Origin: Lawsonibacter hominis
GTDB lineage: Bacteria; Bacillota; Clostridia; Oscillospirales; Oscillospiraceae
Direction: 5' to 3'
Assembly: GCF_014287895.1 (NCBI RefSeq)
Contig: NZ_JACOPP010000002.1
Coordinates: 190,749-254,748 of the forward strand
Length of the DNA: 64,000 nt
Numbering within the stretch: the first letter of the stretch is position 1; each line of letters starts with the position of its first letter. The notes beneath the pieces were generated by a model. The model made no database searches, was not told the origin of the DNA, and worked only from the letters and a program-made list of their open reading frames with translations. The translations under genes and the position numbers were made by a program. This document shows, piece after piece, positions 30,768 to 39,459 of this stretch.

Positions 30768-31430
30768 TTACGCCTCCTCCTCCGCCCGTGCCAGCACCTG
30801 AGCCGCCTGGGCCAGCTCTTCTTCCGTGGTCTCTGTCTGGGCGGCATTTTCCGCCCGGCCGGCCCGCAGCCGCTCCACCGCCGCCTGCATCTCCAGGGTA
30901 ATCTGCCCGTCCTCCGGGCCGGCGTTGGGCAGCTCGGGCAGCTCCTCCAGGCTGGACAGTCCGAAGCAGCGCAGGAAATTCTGGGTGGTGCGGTACTGAA
31001 TGGGCCGTCCCGGCACTGCCAGACGGCCGCATTCCTCGATCAGCTCCCGCTCCAACAGCAGTCCCACCGTGTAGGAGCTATCCACGCCGCGCACCTGGTC
31101 CACATAAGCCCGCGTAGCGGGCTGGTAATAGGCGATGACGGCAAGCACCTCCAGCGCAGGCTGGGACAGGCGGGCGGGCTTGCGGCTCTCAAAGGCCCGG
31201 CGGATGGGAGCTGCAAACTCCGGCGCGGAACAGAGCTGATAGCTGTTCTCCATCCGCAGCAGGCGGATGCCCCGGCGCTCATAGCTGTAGTAGTCGGCCA
31301 GGCGCTTGCACACGGCGTCCGCCGTGGCCTTGTCGATCTCCAGCGCCAGGCAGATGCGTTCCACGCCCACCGGCTCCCCGGCGGCAAAGAGGATGCCCTC
31401 AATGGCCGATTCGATCTCCTTCAATTCCAT
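30768..31430 (-). CDS. scpB: Segregation and condensation protein B
   Basis: A 220-residue winged-helix protein of the SMC-ScpA-ScpB condensin. ESAIEGILFAAGEPVGVERI at the N-terminus and LEVLAVIAYYQPATRAYVDQVRGVDSS in the middle are signatures. The Glu-rich C-terminal tail is usual. The complex organises the nucleoid during chromosome segregation. scpA lies 110 bases upstream; the intervening sequence shows no gene. Confidence 0.96.
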   Translation of the reverse strand: MELKEIESAIEGILFAAGEPVGVERICLALEIDKATADAVCKRLADYYSYERRGIRLLRMENSYQLCSAPEFAAPIRRAFESRKPARLSQPALEVLAVIAYYQPATRAYVDQVRGVDSSYTVGLLLERELIEECGRLAVPGRPIQYRTTQNFLRCFGLSSLEELPELPNAGPEDGQITLEMQAAVERLRAGRAENAAQTETTEEELAQAAQVLARAEEEA

Positions 31431-31540
31431 ATCTTACCCCCGATCCGGCGTGTTCGATACGCTTTTTTCCTTCAAAATCACGGATTCCACACGCTCTGCG
31501 CTCTAAAAACAGCGGAAGCTCTTTTTCATGAAGATTCGGA

Positions 31541-32347
31541 TCAAAGATCAGTGGAAACTTCCAACGTCCGGTCGGCCTCCCCGTCGATACAGGTAACCGT
31601 ACAGTCGGACGCTGTGCCCGCCAGGCGCAGCCGCCTGGCCCGGCACAGCTCCAGCACGGCAATAAAGGTGGCCACGATCTCCGAACGGCTGCGGTTGCCC
31701 TGGAACAAGGTCCGAAAACGGGTCACGCCGAACTGGACCAGCCGCCGGAGGATCTCTCCGGCCTTATCGGCCACCGGATAGGGCTCCCGGCCCACGATGC
31801 CCTCGAAGGCCGCCATGGGAGGCGGCATCTTATGGTCTACCCGCTCCAGCACCGCCGTCATCGCCCGCAGGAGATCATCCTTCTGGTGGACGTAGCGGTA
31901 GCTTTTGTCCGCCGGTATAGGCTCGGGCACCTTGGCAATATAATCCCGGCCGATGGCGTAGCGGTCGGACAGCTCCGGGATGACCGCCTTGATCCGTGCA
32001 AAATTCTCGTGGCGCTGGTGCTCCTCCAGCGAGGCGATGAGCTGTTCCATCTCGCTCAGGGCCTCCTCGTCGTGGATGGACAGGAGCATCCTGGTCTTGA
32101 TGAAAACCAGATGGGCCGCCATGGTGACGAATTCGCTGGCCACCTCCAGATCCAACTCCTTGCGCTGGTCCATCCACGCCAGATACTGGTCCAGAATGAG
32201 GGAGATCTGGATATCCTTGATCTCCATCTTATTTTTGGAGAGCAGATGCAGGATCAGATCCAGCGGGCCGTTGAAGTCCTCCAGATCCTCGTCCCTGGCC
32301 CGGACCACCTTTTCCAGATGAAAAATCGGCGTTTCGATGGGGCTCAC
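31541..32347 (-). CDS. scpA: Segregation and condensation protein A
   Basis: A 268-residue kleisin. The N-terminal EDFNGPLDLILHLLSKNKMEIKDI is the SMC neck-binding part. EFVTMAAHLVFIKTRMLLS follows, and the C-terminal winged helix reads SRSEIVATFIAVLELCRARRL. It binds the SMC heads and ScpB. The gene follows the M50 protease gene by a single base, so both are in one operon. Length is typical. Confidence 0.96.
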   Translation of the reverse strand: MSPIETPIFHLEKVVRARDEDLEDFNGPLDLILHLLSKNKMEIKDIQISLILDQYLAWMDQRKELDLEVASEFVTMAAHLVFIKTRMLLSIHDEEALSEMEQLIASLEEHQRHENFARIKAVIPELSDRYAIGRDYIAKVPEPIPADKSYRYVHQKDDLLRAMTAVLERVDHKMPPPMAAFEGIVGREPYPVADKAGEILRRLVQFGVTRFRTLFQGNRSRSEIVATFIAVLELCRARRLRLAGTASDCTVTCIDGEADRTLEVSTDL

Positions 32348-32348
32348 C

Positions 32349-33059
32349 TCATAACAGATTCAAAATCACAGATGCATTCCGGCTGACCAGCAGCCAGTCC
32401 AGCGACATGCCCGTGGCCGAACAGAACAGCTGGAGCACATGCGTCATCAGGAAGGACAGCGGCGTATCGAACACGCCGGAGACGACCAGCAGGATCATCA
32501 CGATCATCACATAGCGCTCATAACGCAGAATGGTGTGGTAGATCCGGTCGGGCAGCAGGGCAAACAGGATCTTCGAGCCGTCCAGCGGGGAGATGGGGAT
32601 CAGGTTAAAAAGCCCCATGCCTGTGCCCAGAAGCGCCAGATTGGACAAAACGCACAGTCCCAGCAGGCTGGCGTGGTTCAGCGGAGCAAAGCGATAAATC
32701 AGGGCGCTTCCCCCCACCGCAGCGAAGGCCAGCAGAAAATTGCAGGCGGGTCCCGCCAGGGCGGTGAGCGCCATGCCGCGTTTGGGGTGTTTAAAGTAAC
32801 GCATGTCCACCGGAACCGGCTTTGCCCACCCCACCCGGGCCACCACCATCATGATCAGTCCTACCGGGTCCAGGTGTTTTATCGGGTTGAGGGTGAGCCG
32901 TCCGGCGTTTTTCGCGGTGGGGTCCCCCAGGCGCCAGGCCGCAAAGCCGTGGGAGAGCTCGTGGAGGGTGATGTTCAGCAGGGCCGCCGCCACGCTGATC
33001 AGAAGAGTCGCCAGTCCCCACCAGTCCATATTGCTGCGAAAATCTGAGAAAGCGCTCAA
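32349..33059 (-). CDS. Site-2 protease-family M50 metalloprotease
   Basis: A 236-residue multi-pass membrane protein. The zinc-binding HELSHG lies in the first core membrane segment (about residue 33) and the second motif NLIPISPLDGSKI in a later one (about residue 165). This is the small group of M50 proteases that sits beside scpA in Firmicutes; substrate unknown. TTG at 33059 is the probable start, giving a short leader before MDWWGLATLL; ATG at 33030 is an alternative without a clear RBS. Confidence 0.88.
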   Translation of the reverse strand: MSAFSDFRSNMDWWGLATLLISVAAALLNITLHELSHGFAAWRLGDPTAKNAGRLTLNPIKHLDPVGLIMMVVARVGWAKPVPVDMRYFKHPKRGMALTALAGPACNFLLAFAAVGGSALIYRFAPLNHASLLGLCVLSNLALLGTGMGLFNLIPISPLDGSKILFALLPDRIYHTILRYERYVMIVMILLVVSGVFDTPLSFLMTHVLQLFCSATGMSLDWLLVSRNASVILNLL

Positions 33060-33061
33060 GC

Positions 33062-33766
33062 TCAGGCCCCCAATGTCAATTTTTCCTTCAGCCGCGCGAG
33101 TTCTCCGTCGGTCAGGTCCAGCCAGCGCAGATACTCCAGAACGGTGCCGTGCCGCGTCTCCAGCAGGGTCAGGCATTCCTCCAGATATTCCGGCCGGGAG
33201 CGGCCGATGAACGCCGCCGCCTCCGGGTGCTCCCGGCGGATGCGCCGGACCGTCTCCCGTATGTACAGCTCCGTCATCTGGTAGTCGGCCAACACATCGC
33301 TCCGCTCCACGCCGGCCAGGCTCAAAAGCAATGCGGCGATGCAGCCCGTGCGGTCTTTGCCCGCCGTACAGTGAAACAACACGCCCCCCTCGGCCTGTGC
33401 AATGAGCCGCAGGACCCTGGCGGGATTTTCCCTCCGTTCCAGCATCGCAAAATAGCCTCGCCCGATGTCGGACTCTTCGTTGGGCAGCTTCTCTCCGCCG
33501 ACCATGGAAACGTGGTGATAAGCAAAACCGGGAATCCTGCTCAGCTCATCCGGCCTGCGCTCCAGCTCCCCATCGCTGCGCAGGTCGATAACGGTCCTTA
33601 CGCCTCGTTCCAGCAGCCATCCGGCGTCCGCCTCCGACAGCCCCAGGGGATTGTCCCCCCGCAGCAGGCGGCCCCAGGCGGTATGTCCTCCGCCGGGCAG
33701 CGGATATCCTCCAAGATCCCGCAGATTCATCATATTCCCCAGAGGGATACGGCGCAGCATAGGCAA
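33062..33766 (-). CDS. Tyrosine-protein phosphatase, Ptp_4-like
   Basis: A 234-residue phosphatase with the Cx5R signature HCTAGKDRTG near residue 130 and an N-terminal NMMNLRDLGGYPL, the pattern of tyrosine/dual-specificity and phosphoinositide-type bacterial phosphatases (MptpB-like). It has no signal peptide. It is the first gene of an operon running into the M50 protease and scpA-scpB, behind a good promoter. Physiological substrate unknown. Confidence 0.9.
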   Translation of the reverse strand: MPMLRRIPLGNMMNLRDLGGYPLPGGGHTAWGRLLRGDNPLGLSEADAGWLLERGVRTVIDLRSDGELERRPDELSRIPGFAYHHVSMVGGEKLPNEESDIGRGYFAMLERRENPARVLRLIAQAEGGVLFHCTAGKDRTGCIAALLLSLAGVERSDVLADYQMTELYIRETVRRIRREHPEAAAFIGRSRPEYLEECLTLLETRHGTVLEYLRWLDLTDGELARLKEKLTLGA

Positions 33767-33796
33767 TTCACTCCAACGATTGATACAGATTGTAGT

Positions 33797-33825
33797 ATTA
33801 TATCAAATTCCATTTCAAAACACAA
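33797..33825 (-). promoter_or_regulatory. Sigma-A promoter of the phosphatase-M50-scpA operon
   Basis: On the minus strand TTGTGT and TATAAT are separated by 17 bases, about 30 bases before the start codon of the phosphatase gene, in a short AT-rich island. Confidence 0.7.
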
Positions 33826-33889
33826 GCGGCGGCCCGATGTCCCGGCACGGCCCGACGTCCCGGCAGGGCAGCATACGCTCGGAAACAGC

Positions 33890-33923
33890 CGCGGCCCCGG
33901 CGGAGTACACCGCCGGGGCCGCG
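33890..33923 (-). terminator. Terminator after glmS
   Basis: A 14-bp GC stem (CGCGGCCCCGGCGG) with a 6-base loop lies 8 bases past the glmS stop. The T-run is on the plus-strand side, so on the glmS strand the hairpin is followed only by GCTGTTTCC. Confidence 0.65.
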
Positions 33924-33930
33924 CGTTTTT

Positions 33931-35772
33931 TTACTCCACCGTGACCGACTTAGCCAGATTCCGGGGCTTGTCGATGTCGCAGCCGCGCATCAGCGCCACG
34001 TAATAGGCAAACAGCTGCAGAGGCACTACCTCCAGGGAGGGCAGCAGCATGGGGTGGGTATCCGGGATCAGGATGGCATGGTCTACGGTCTTTTGAATCT
34101 CGTCGCCCCGGGATTGGGTCGTCAGTCCCAGTACGTCGGCGCCGCGGCTTTTGACCTCCACCACGTTGCTCATGGTCTTTTCAAACAGGGGACGGTACCC
34201 GGCCAAAGCCACCACCAGCGTACCCGGTTCGATGAGCGAGATCGTACCATGCTTCAATTCCCCGGCGGCGTAGGCCTCCGAATGGATGTAGGAAATCTCC
34301 TTCAGCTTCAGGGAACCTTCCAGTCCCACGGCATAGTCGATGTTCCGCCCGATGAAAAAGATGGACGGATGGTTGAAATACAGCGAGGCAAAGTACTGGA
34401 TGTCCTCCCGGTTCTCCAAGATCGCCTCCAGCTTGGTCGGGATGAGCAGCAGCTCCTCCACAATAGCGTCGTAATCCGCCGCTCGGATGGTCTCCAGCGC
34501 CCTGGCACAGTACAGGCCGATCAGGTAGACCAACGCCAGCTGTGTGGAGTAGGCTTTCGTGGTGGCCACGGCGATCTCCGGTCCGGCCCAGGTGTAGAGC
34601 ACGTCGTCGCTCTCCCGTGCAATGGTGGAGCCAACCACATTGACGATGGAAAGTACCCGCGCCCCGAGGCGCTTGGCCTCCCGCATGGCGGCCAGGGTAT
34701 CGATGGTCTCGCCGGACTGGCTGATGACCAGGGCCAGGGTCTTATCCGTGACAATGGGATCGCAGTAGCGGAATTCCGAGGCCAGGGTGACCTCCACCGG
34801 CTTGCGCAGCAGCCGCTCCAGCGTGTACTTGGCCGTCATCCCCACATGGTAAGAGGAGCCGCAGGCAATAATGTAAAGCTTATCCACTTCACGCAGGTAG
34901 TCCGGCGTAAGGGACAAATCGTCCAAGACCACCCGCCCATCCTGGATACGTGGAAAGACCGTATCCCGGAAGGCTTTGGGCTGCTCCATGATCTCCTTGG
35001 CCATAAAGTGCTCGTAACCGCCCTTTTCGGCGGCGGAGATCTCCCAATCCACGTGGCAGCGCTCCTTCTCCACCGGCTGGAGCAGCGCGTCGTAGACCTG
35101 GATCCCGTCGGCGGTCAAAACCGCGATATCCCCGTCGTCCAGATAGGAGACCTCACGGGTGTACTTGATGACGGCGGTCACATCGGAAGCCAGAAAGTGG
35201 AACCCCTTGCCGTAGCCCAGGATCAGCGGACTATCCTTCCGGGCGGCGATCAGCTCGTCCGGCCGGTCGGCGCAGATGATGCCGAAGGCATAGGCGCCCT
35301 GGATGCGGTGGAGCACCTTGACCACCGCGCCCAGCAAATCGTCCTGGCCGTCCTTATAGTAGTATTCCAGAAGCTGCGCCACCACCTCCGTATCGGTCTC
35401 GGAGGCAAAGTGTACGCCCTGTGCCTGTAAAAACTCCTTGATCTCCACATAATTTTCGATAATACCGTTATGGACTACAGCGATCCGGCCGTCCTCACTG
35501 ACATGGGGGTGGGAGTTCACGTCGGAAGGCTCCCCATGGGTGGCCCAACGGGTGTGACCCAGTCCCATATGGCCGTGGATGGTCTTGCCGCCGGCCACGA
35601 TGTCGTCGAGCACCCGCAGGCGTCCCTTGGCCTTGACCACCTGCAGGCCCTCCTTCGCTCCATAGACTGCGATGCCCGCGGAGTCATAACCCCGATATTC
35701 CAGCCGGGCCAGACCGTCCAGCAGGATCGGAGCGGCCTCCTCCCTGCCGATAAAACCAACGATGCCGCACAT
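33931..35772 (-). CDS. glmS: Glutamine-fructose-6-phosphate aminotransferase
   Basis: A 613-residue enzyme that makes glucosamine-6-phosphate for the cell wall. The N-terminal class-II glutamine amidotransferase starts MCGIVGFIG with Cys at position 2 as nucleophile. Two SIS domains follow (IIACGSSYHVG and ISQSGETIDTL in the first), and the conserved C-terminus reads AKSVTVE. The start is set by AGGAGGATACGCC. The 87 bases upstream contain TATACT but no glmS ribozyme core that I can recognise, so control by that ribozyme is not apparent. Confidence 0.97.
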   Translation of the reverse strand: MCGIVGFIGREEAAPILLDGLARLEYRGYDSAGIAVYGAKEGLQVVKAKGRLRVLDDIVAGGKTIHGHMGLGHTRWATHGEPSDVNSHPHVSEDGRIAVVHNGIIENYVEIKEFLQAQGVHFASETDTEVVAQLLEYYYKDGQDDLLGAVVKVLHRIQGAYAFGIICADRPDELIAARKDSPLILGYGKGFHFLASDVTAVIKYTREVSYLDDGDIAVLTADGIQVYDALLQPVEKERCHVDWEISAAEKGGYEHFMAKEIMEQPKAFRDTVFPRIQDGRVVLDDLSLTPDYLREVDKLYIIACGSSYHVGMTAKYTLERLLRKPVEVTLASEFRYCDPIVTDKTLALVISQSGETIDTLAAMREAKRLGARVLSIVNVVGSTIARESDDVLYTWAGPEIAVATTKAYSTQLALVYLIGLYCARALETIRAADYDAIVEELLLIPTKLEAILENREDIQYFASLYFNHPSIFFIGRNIDYAVGLEGSLKLKEISYIHSEAYAAGELKHGTISLIEPGTLVVALAGYRPLFEKTMSNVVEVKSRGADVLGLTTQSRGDEIQKTVDHAILIPDTHPMLLPSLEVVPLQLFAYYVALMRGCDIDKPRNLAKSVTVE

Positions 35773-35859
35773 AGGCGTATCCTCCTGTGGTATTTGGTAT
35801 TGGAACCTCCACAGTATACCACGGGCGCTTTCGCGCCGCAATGGGGAAAGATGCAAATA

Positions 35860-36126
35860 TTACCGCCTGCGCCCCGTTCCGGTCCGGACCTGTGCGGCCT
35901 CCACCAGGATGGTGTCCGCCCCAAAGCGCCGCACGGACGTCCAGGGAAACACCGTATCCTCCTCCCGGCCCAAAAGTCCGAACAGGCGCAGCCGCCCCGG
36001 CACCACCAGAGCAAGGACCTGCCCGCTGTCCAGATCCACTTCCACGTCCCCCACATAGCCGTAGCGGCTGCCGTCCTGTACGTTGATGATCTCCTTATAG
36101 CGCAGCTCGGATATCCGGCATTCCAT
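35860..36126 (-). CDS. YlmC/YmxH-family PRC-barrel protein
   Basis: An 88-residue protein made of one PRC-barrel (RISELRYKEIINVQDGSRYGYVGDVEVDL, split: strand-rich throughout). The YlmC/YmxH family is conserved in spore formers and often called a sporulation protein, without known mechanism. It lies upstream of glmS on the same strand with an 87-base gap. The C-terminus (GTGRRR) is basic. Confidence 0.85.
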   Translation of the reverse strand: MECRISELRYKEIINVQDGSRYGYVGDVEVDLDSGQVLALVVPGRLRLFGLLGREEDTVFPWTSVRRFGADTILVEAAQVRTGTGRRR

Positions 36127-36201
36127 AACGCTCCCTCCCTATGGTTTCATTTTTATGCGGCCGGTGACGCATTCTATGCGGCTTACTATTTGGTAACTCA
36201 C

Positions 36202-36230
36202 TTGTGCTTCCCGGATTTCGACGTTATAAT
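36202..36230 (+). promoter_or_regulatory. Sigma-A promoter of the AEC transporter gene
   Basis: TTGTGC and TATAAT are separated by 17 bases, 40 bases ahead of the transporter start codon. It stands in an AT-rich island of the divergent intergenic region. Confidence 0.72.
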
Positions 36231-36269
36231 CAAGCTTACCAACTTTTTCGGGAAGAGGGATACCGCACT

Positions 36270-37229
36270 ATGGAGCAGATGCTGGAAAATCTGATTTATT
36301 GCTTGAACGCTACGATCCCCATTTTTTTACTGATGCTGTTTGGCCTGTTTTTTCGGAAAGCCGGCCTGTTTGACGACGCCTTCGCCGGTAAGCTCAACCG
36401 CTTTGTGTTCACGATCGGCCTTCCCGTCATGCTGTTCAAGGACCTGTCCACTCAGAATTTCTTTGCCTTCTGGGACGGTTCCTTTGTGCTCTTCTGCTTT
36501 TTTGCCACCCTGCTCTCCATCGTGATGGTGGCCGTGGCCAGCCTGGTCATCAAGCAGCGCCCGCTGCGGGGCGAATTCATCCAGGGCGGCTACCGCAGCA
36601 GCACCGCCCTTTTGGGCGTGGCCTTCCTGGAAAATCTATATGGAAGTTCAGAGGCGGCCACGCTGATGATCATCGGCGCGGTGCCCCTGTACAATGTGGC
36701 GGCCGTAGCCGCCCTCTCCCTGACGACCCGGGAGGCGGGGGAGAAATTGGACGGAACGGCCATCCTGGGCGCGCTGCGGAAGCTGGTCACCAACCCCATC
36801 ATCATCGGCATCGTGATCGGCATGGCCTGGTCCCTGCTGCAGATCCCCCAGCCGGTCATTTTTCAAAAGACGGTCAGCAGCATATCCGCCACCGCCACGC
36901 CGCTGGGACTGATGGCGCTGGGCGCCTCCTTTGATCTGAAAAAGGCCCTGGGGCGCTGGAAGCCCGCCGTATCTGCCTCTGTGTTCAAGCTGGTGATCTT
37001 CGCCGCCGCCTTTCTTCCCGTGGGCGTGGCCATGGGTTTTCGGGGTGAGAAGCTGGTGGCCGCCGTCGCCATGCTGGCCAGCCCCACCACGGTGAGCGGC
37101 TTCGTCATGGCCCGCAACCTGGGGCACGACGGAACCCTCAGTTCCAGCATCATCATGCTCACCACCCTCTTCAGCGCCTTTACCCTTACCGCCTGGCTGT
37201 ATCTTTTAAAAACCATGGCGCTGATCTGA
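36270..37229 (+). CDS. AEC-family (auxin efflux carrier-type) transporter
   Basis: A 319-residue membrane protein with about ten hydrophobic segments in the two-times-five layout of the AEC family. FRKAGLFDDAFAGKLNRFVF after the first segment and ATPLGLMALGASFDL near residue 225 are family features. Bacterial members move malate, malonate and other organic acids; the substrate here is unknown. ATG at 36270 follows GGAAGAGGG; the frame is open further upstream but would overlap the promoter. It is a single plus-strand gene between two minus-strand operons. Confidence 0.9.
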   Translation: MEQMLENLIYCLNATIPIFLLMLFGLFFRKAGLFDDAFAGKLNRFVFTIGLPVMLFKDLSTQNFFAFWDGSFVLFCFFATLLSIVMVAVASLVIKQRPLRGEFIQGGYRSSTALLGVAFLENLYGSSEAATLMIIGAVPLYNVAAVAALSLTTREAGEKLDGTAILGALRKLVTNPIIIGIVIGMAWSLLQIPQPVIFQKTVSSISATATPLGLMALGASFDLKKALGRWKPAVSASVFKLVIFAAAFLPVGVAMGFRGEKLVAAVAMLASPTTVSGFVMARNLGHDGTLSSSIIMLTTLFSAFTLTAWLYLLKTMALI

Positions 37230-37301
37230 GCGCCCCCGCCTTCGAAGACGTCTCAACGGGCTGCGTACGGAGGCGTGAGGCGAGCCGCCTTTTTTCAAAC
37301 G

Positions 37302-37339
37302 AGCAAAAGCGCGCGCCGGCCGGCGCGCGCTTTTGCTTG
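37302..37339. terminator. Bidirectional terminator, loopless 19-bp palindrome
   Basis: AGCAAAAGCGCGCGCCGG is followed directly by its complement, with A-rich and T-rich ends that give U-tracts in both directions. It separates the convergent AEC gene and the Asp23-family gene. Confidence 0.8.
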
Positions 37340-37344
37340 TTCGG

Positions 37345-37731
37345 TTACGAATTTTTGGGACCGGAGCGGTCAAAGGTGACGCCGGCCACATGGACGTTGA
37401 CGCATTCCACCGTCAGGCCGCTGGTGTTCTCGATGGCGTTATATACGCAATTCTGAACCTCTTTGGCCACATCGATGATGGTATAACCATACTTGATGAG
37501 AATGGAGACATCCACCCGGACGCTCTCTTCCTGGACGGTAATATGGATCCCTTTCGCCAGGTTCTTTTTTCCCAGCAGCTCAGCCAGGTCGGTCCCCAGA
37601 TTGGCGGACAAACTGCCCACTCCCTCCACCTCCAGGGTGGCGGCGGCGGCGATCACGGCCAGGACCTCTTCGGATATATGGATATTTCCCAACTCGTCCG
37701 GGCGGGAAATGTACTCCTTCGCATCAGCCAT
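37345..37731 (-). CDS. Asp23/Gls24-family envelope stress protein
   Basis: A 128-residue Asp23-domain protein (NIHISEEVLAVIAAAATLEVEG at residue 15 onward; KYGYTIIDVAKEVQNCVYNAIE towards the C-terminus). Members are membrane-associated scaffolds linked to alkaline or envelope stress, often duplicated in Firmicutes. The ATG at 37731 is preferred over a GTG at 37740 by RBS spacing from AAGGAG. It follows spoIIIAH by about 107 bases. Confidence 0.93.
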   Translation of the reverse strand: MADAKEYISRPDELGNIHISEEVLAVIAAAATLEVEGVGSLSANLGTDLAELLGKKNLAKGIHITVQEESVRVDVSILIKYGYTIIDVAKEVQNCVYNAIENTSGLTVECVNVHVAGVTFDRSGPKNS

Positions 37732-37838
37732 CGGCTTCACGCTCCTTCTCAGCTTACTCTGCTTTCACAGTTGTAATCATTGTATCACAAAACCGAAAAA
37801 TTACAACTAGATTTTCCGCTGAACGGAGCACGGCGGGC

Positions 37839-38432
37839 TCAGGAGGCCTCGATGATCTTGACCTGGCTGGCGGCGCAGCCGGTCTCGTCGGTGACGATCT
37901 CGGTGATCTTGGCTACGTCCGCGTCGGTCAGCCCGCTTTCCGTGGCGGAGACCACCACGCTGACGCTCTCGTCGCTGATAAAGGCCACGCAGTCGCTGTA
38001 TCCTTTGGCGGTAACCAGGTTCTCGATCTGCGCTTCGGACACGGTAGCGCTGGCCAGGGTCTGGATGGCCTGACTGTTGTCCGCGCGCATGGTCTCATCC
38101 AGGTCCTCATTGGCCAGAGCATCCTGAAGGATGGCCAGAGCACTGTCCCGGGCCTGCTGCCGGTTGAGCCGGGCGGAGGCAAAATAATCGCTGCCGCTGG
38201 CCTGCGCCGCCCCGGTGGGAGAAGGACTCCCGGAGGCGCCCGGCTGGGCCGTCTGTGTGCCGCCCAAAAGCGGGTCGGCGGTCTGACCGCTTACCAGGGC
38301 CGCCTCGCCCAAGGTCTTGCCTGTCTCCGCCGCGTCGCCGCCCTCCTTCTGATAGGACCAGTTCAGGTACACCGCCACACATACGAAGAGCACGATCGCG
38401 GCTACCACCGCATTGCGTTTCCAAACTTTCAT
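37839..38432 (-). CDS. spoIIIAH: Stage III sporulation protein AH
   Basis: A 197-residue protein with an N-terminal membrane anchor (residues 8-25), a Ser/Pro/Ala linker and a C-terminal ring-building motif (YscJ/FliF-like) domain that contacts SpoIIQ across the intermembrane space in Bacillus. DYFASARLNRQQARDSALAILQ begins the soluble conserved part. It is the last gene of the spoIIIA operon, expressed in the mother cell under sigma-E. Mature domain length is normal. Confidence 0.94.
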   Translation of the reverse strand: MKVWKRNAVVAAIVLFVCVAVYLNWSYQKEGGDAAETGKTLGEAALVSGQTADPLLGGTQTAQPGASGSPSPTGAAQASGSDYFASARLNRQQARDSALAILQDALANEDLDETMRADNSQAIQTLASATVSEAQIENLVTAKGYSDCVAFISDESVSVVVSATESGLTDADVAKITEIVTDETGCAASQVKIIEAS

Positions 38433-38442
38433 CGTCGTTTCC

Positions 38443-38967
38443 TCACTTTCCCTTACAGACTGATATTTTATCCGCGCCCAACCCCGTCAGGGCGGAGACC
38501 GCCTCGACGATTTTCAGCCGTACCGCATCCGCGTCCCCGCCCGAGCATACCACAAGGGCGCCCTGATATTGGGGCGAAAGCTGTTGGAGCGCCACCGGCT
38601 CCTCCGAACCGGAGCCCCGGGACACCACCACTGTGGTCAGCTGCGTATCGGTTGTCTCGCCCCGCTCCGTGGTCTTGCCGTCCTGCGCCAGGATCTGGCG
38701 GCCGCTGCTTTTCACGGTAAGTACCACCGTCACCTCCCCCGCTCCGTCCATGCGCGAAAGGGCCGCCTCCAGCCTGCGCTCCAGCGCGTCCACGCTCTGG
38801 AGCAGGCTGGTCTGCTCCGCCGTCTGCTCCGCCGCCGTCTCCTTTTCCCCGACCGAGGGCAGCAGAAGAAGCGCCGCCCCCGCCAGGATGACCAGGAGCA
38901 CGAACTTATACCGGCCGAACACGCCGCGCAGCCGTTTGCTCCATGCACCCAAGGCTTCCGTTTTCAT
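38443..38967 (-). CDS. spoIIIAG: Stage III sporulation protein AG
   Basis: A 174-residue protein with one membrane segment near residues 21-40 and a C-terminal ring-building domain (GAGEVTVVLTVKSSG ... QYQGALVVCSGGDADAVRLKIVEAV). In Bacillus it forms a large ring in the feeding-tube/secretion apparatus between mother cell and forespore. The start at 38967 overlaps the spoIIIAF stop (ATGA). Assignment rests on position in the operon plus these motifs. Confidence 0.93.
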   Translation of the reverse strand: MKTEALGAWSKRLRGVFGRYKFVLLVILAGAALLLLPSVGEKETAAEQTAEQTSLLQSVDALERRLEAALSRMDGAGEVTVVLTVKSSGRQILAQDGKTTERGETTDTQLTTVVVSRGSGSEEPVALQQLSPQYQGALVVCSGGDADAVRLKIVEAVSALTGLGADKISVCKGK

Positions 38968-39455
38968 GCCCCGTCCCCGCTTTCGTAAAACTGCCGCTGG
39001 ACCGGGATGGCGAAGTCCGCCTCGATTTGCCGCTCCAGCGCCTCCCGCTGCGCTCCGGTGAGCGTTCCCTGGACGGTCACCGTCTCCGGAACGGGCCACT
39101 CGCCTTCCCCGGCGGCCTGCACCGTCACCTGGCAGGCGATGCCCTGTTGTGCCGCCTTGTCCAGAATATATGCGGCGGATTGCTCCTCTATGATGCTTTT
39201 CATCAGTTCCCCATTCTCCTCCTCCAGCTGAGCGCTGTAGGCGCCCAGCTCCAGCTTATATTCCGTCAGGGACCGGGTCAGCGCAGCGGGGTCCAGCTCC
39301 ACCACCGGCTGCAGTATGCTCACCAGCAGCACCAGGCCGCCGGTCAGCTTGCCGATCTTCCGGATGGTCCCCGGCGGCGTGAGCCCTTCGGCCAGGGCCA
39401 CCACCATGGCCGCGCAGGTAATGCCTACCAGCCATTGCCGTATCAGTTCCAGCAT
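38964..39455 (-). CDS. spoIIIAF: Stage III sporulation protein AF
   Basis: A 163-residue protein with two N-terminal hydrophobic segments (residues 5-20 and 35-50) and a soluble C-terminal ring-building domain. MLELIRQWLVGITCAAMVVA and TGGLVLLVSILQPVVELDP match the family. It is part of the SpoIIIA transport complex and lies in the usual order after spoIIIAE. Confidence 0.92.
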   Translation of the reverse strand: MLELIRQWLVGITCAAMVVALAEGLTPPGTIRKIGKLTGGLVLLVSILQPVVELDPAALTRSLTEYKLELGAYSAQLEEENGELMKSIIEEQSAAYILDKAAQQGIACQVTVQAAGEGEWPVPETVTVQGTLTGAQREALERQIEADFAIPVQRQFYESGDGA

Positions 39456-39459
39456 AGTC

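Noticed and set aside
35773..35859. glmS ribozyme ahead of glmS
   Set aside because: Only 87 bases are available and the conserved ribozyme core was not recognisable.
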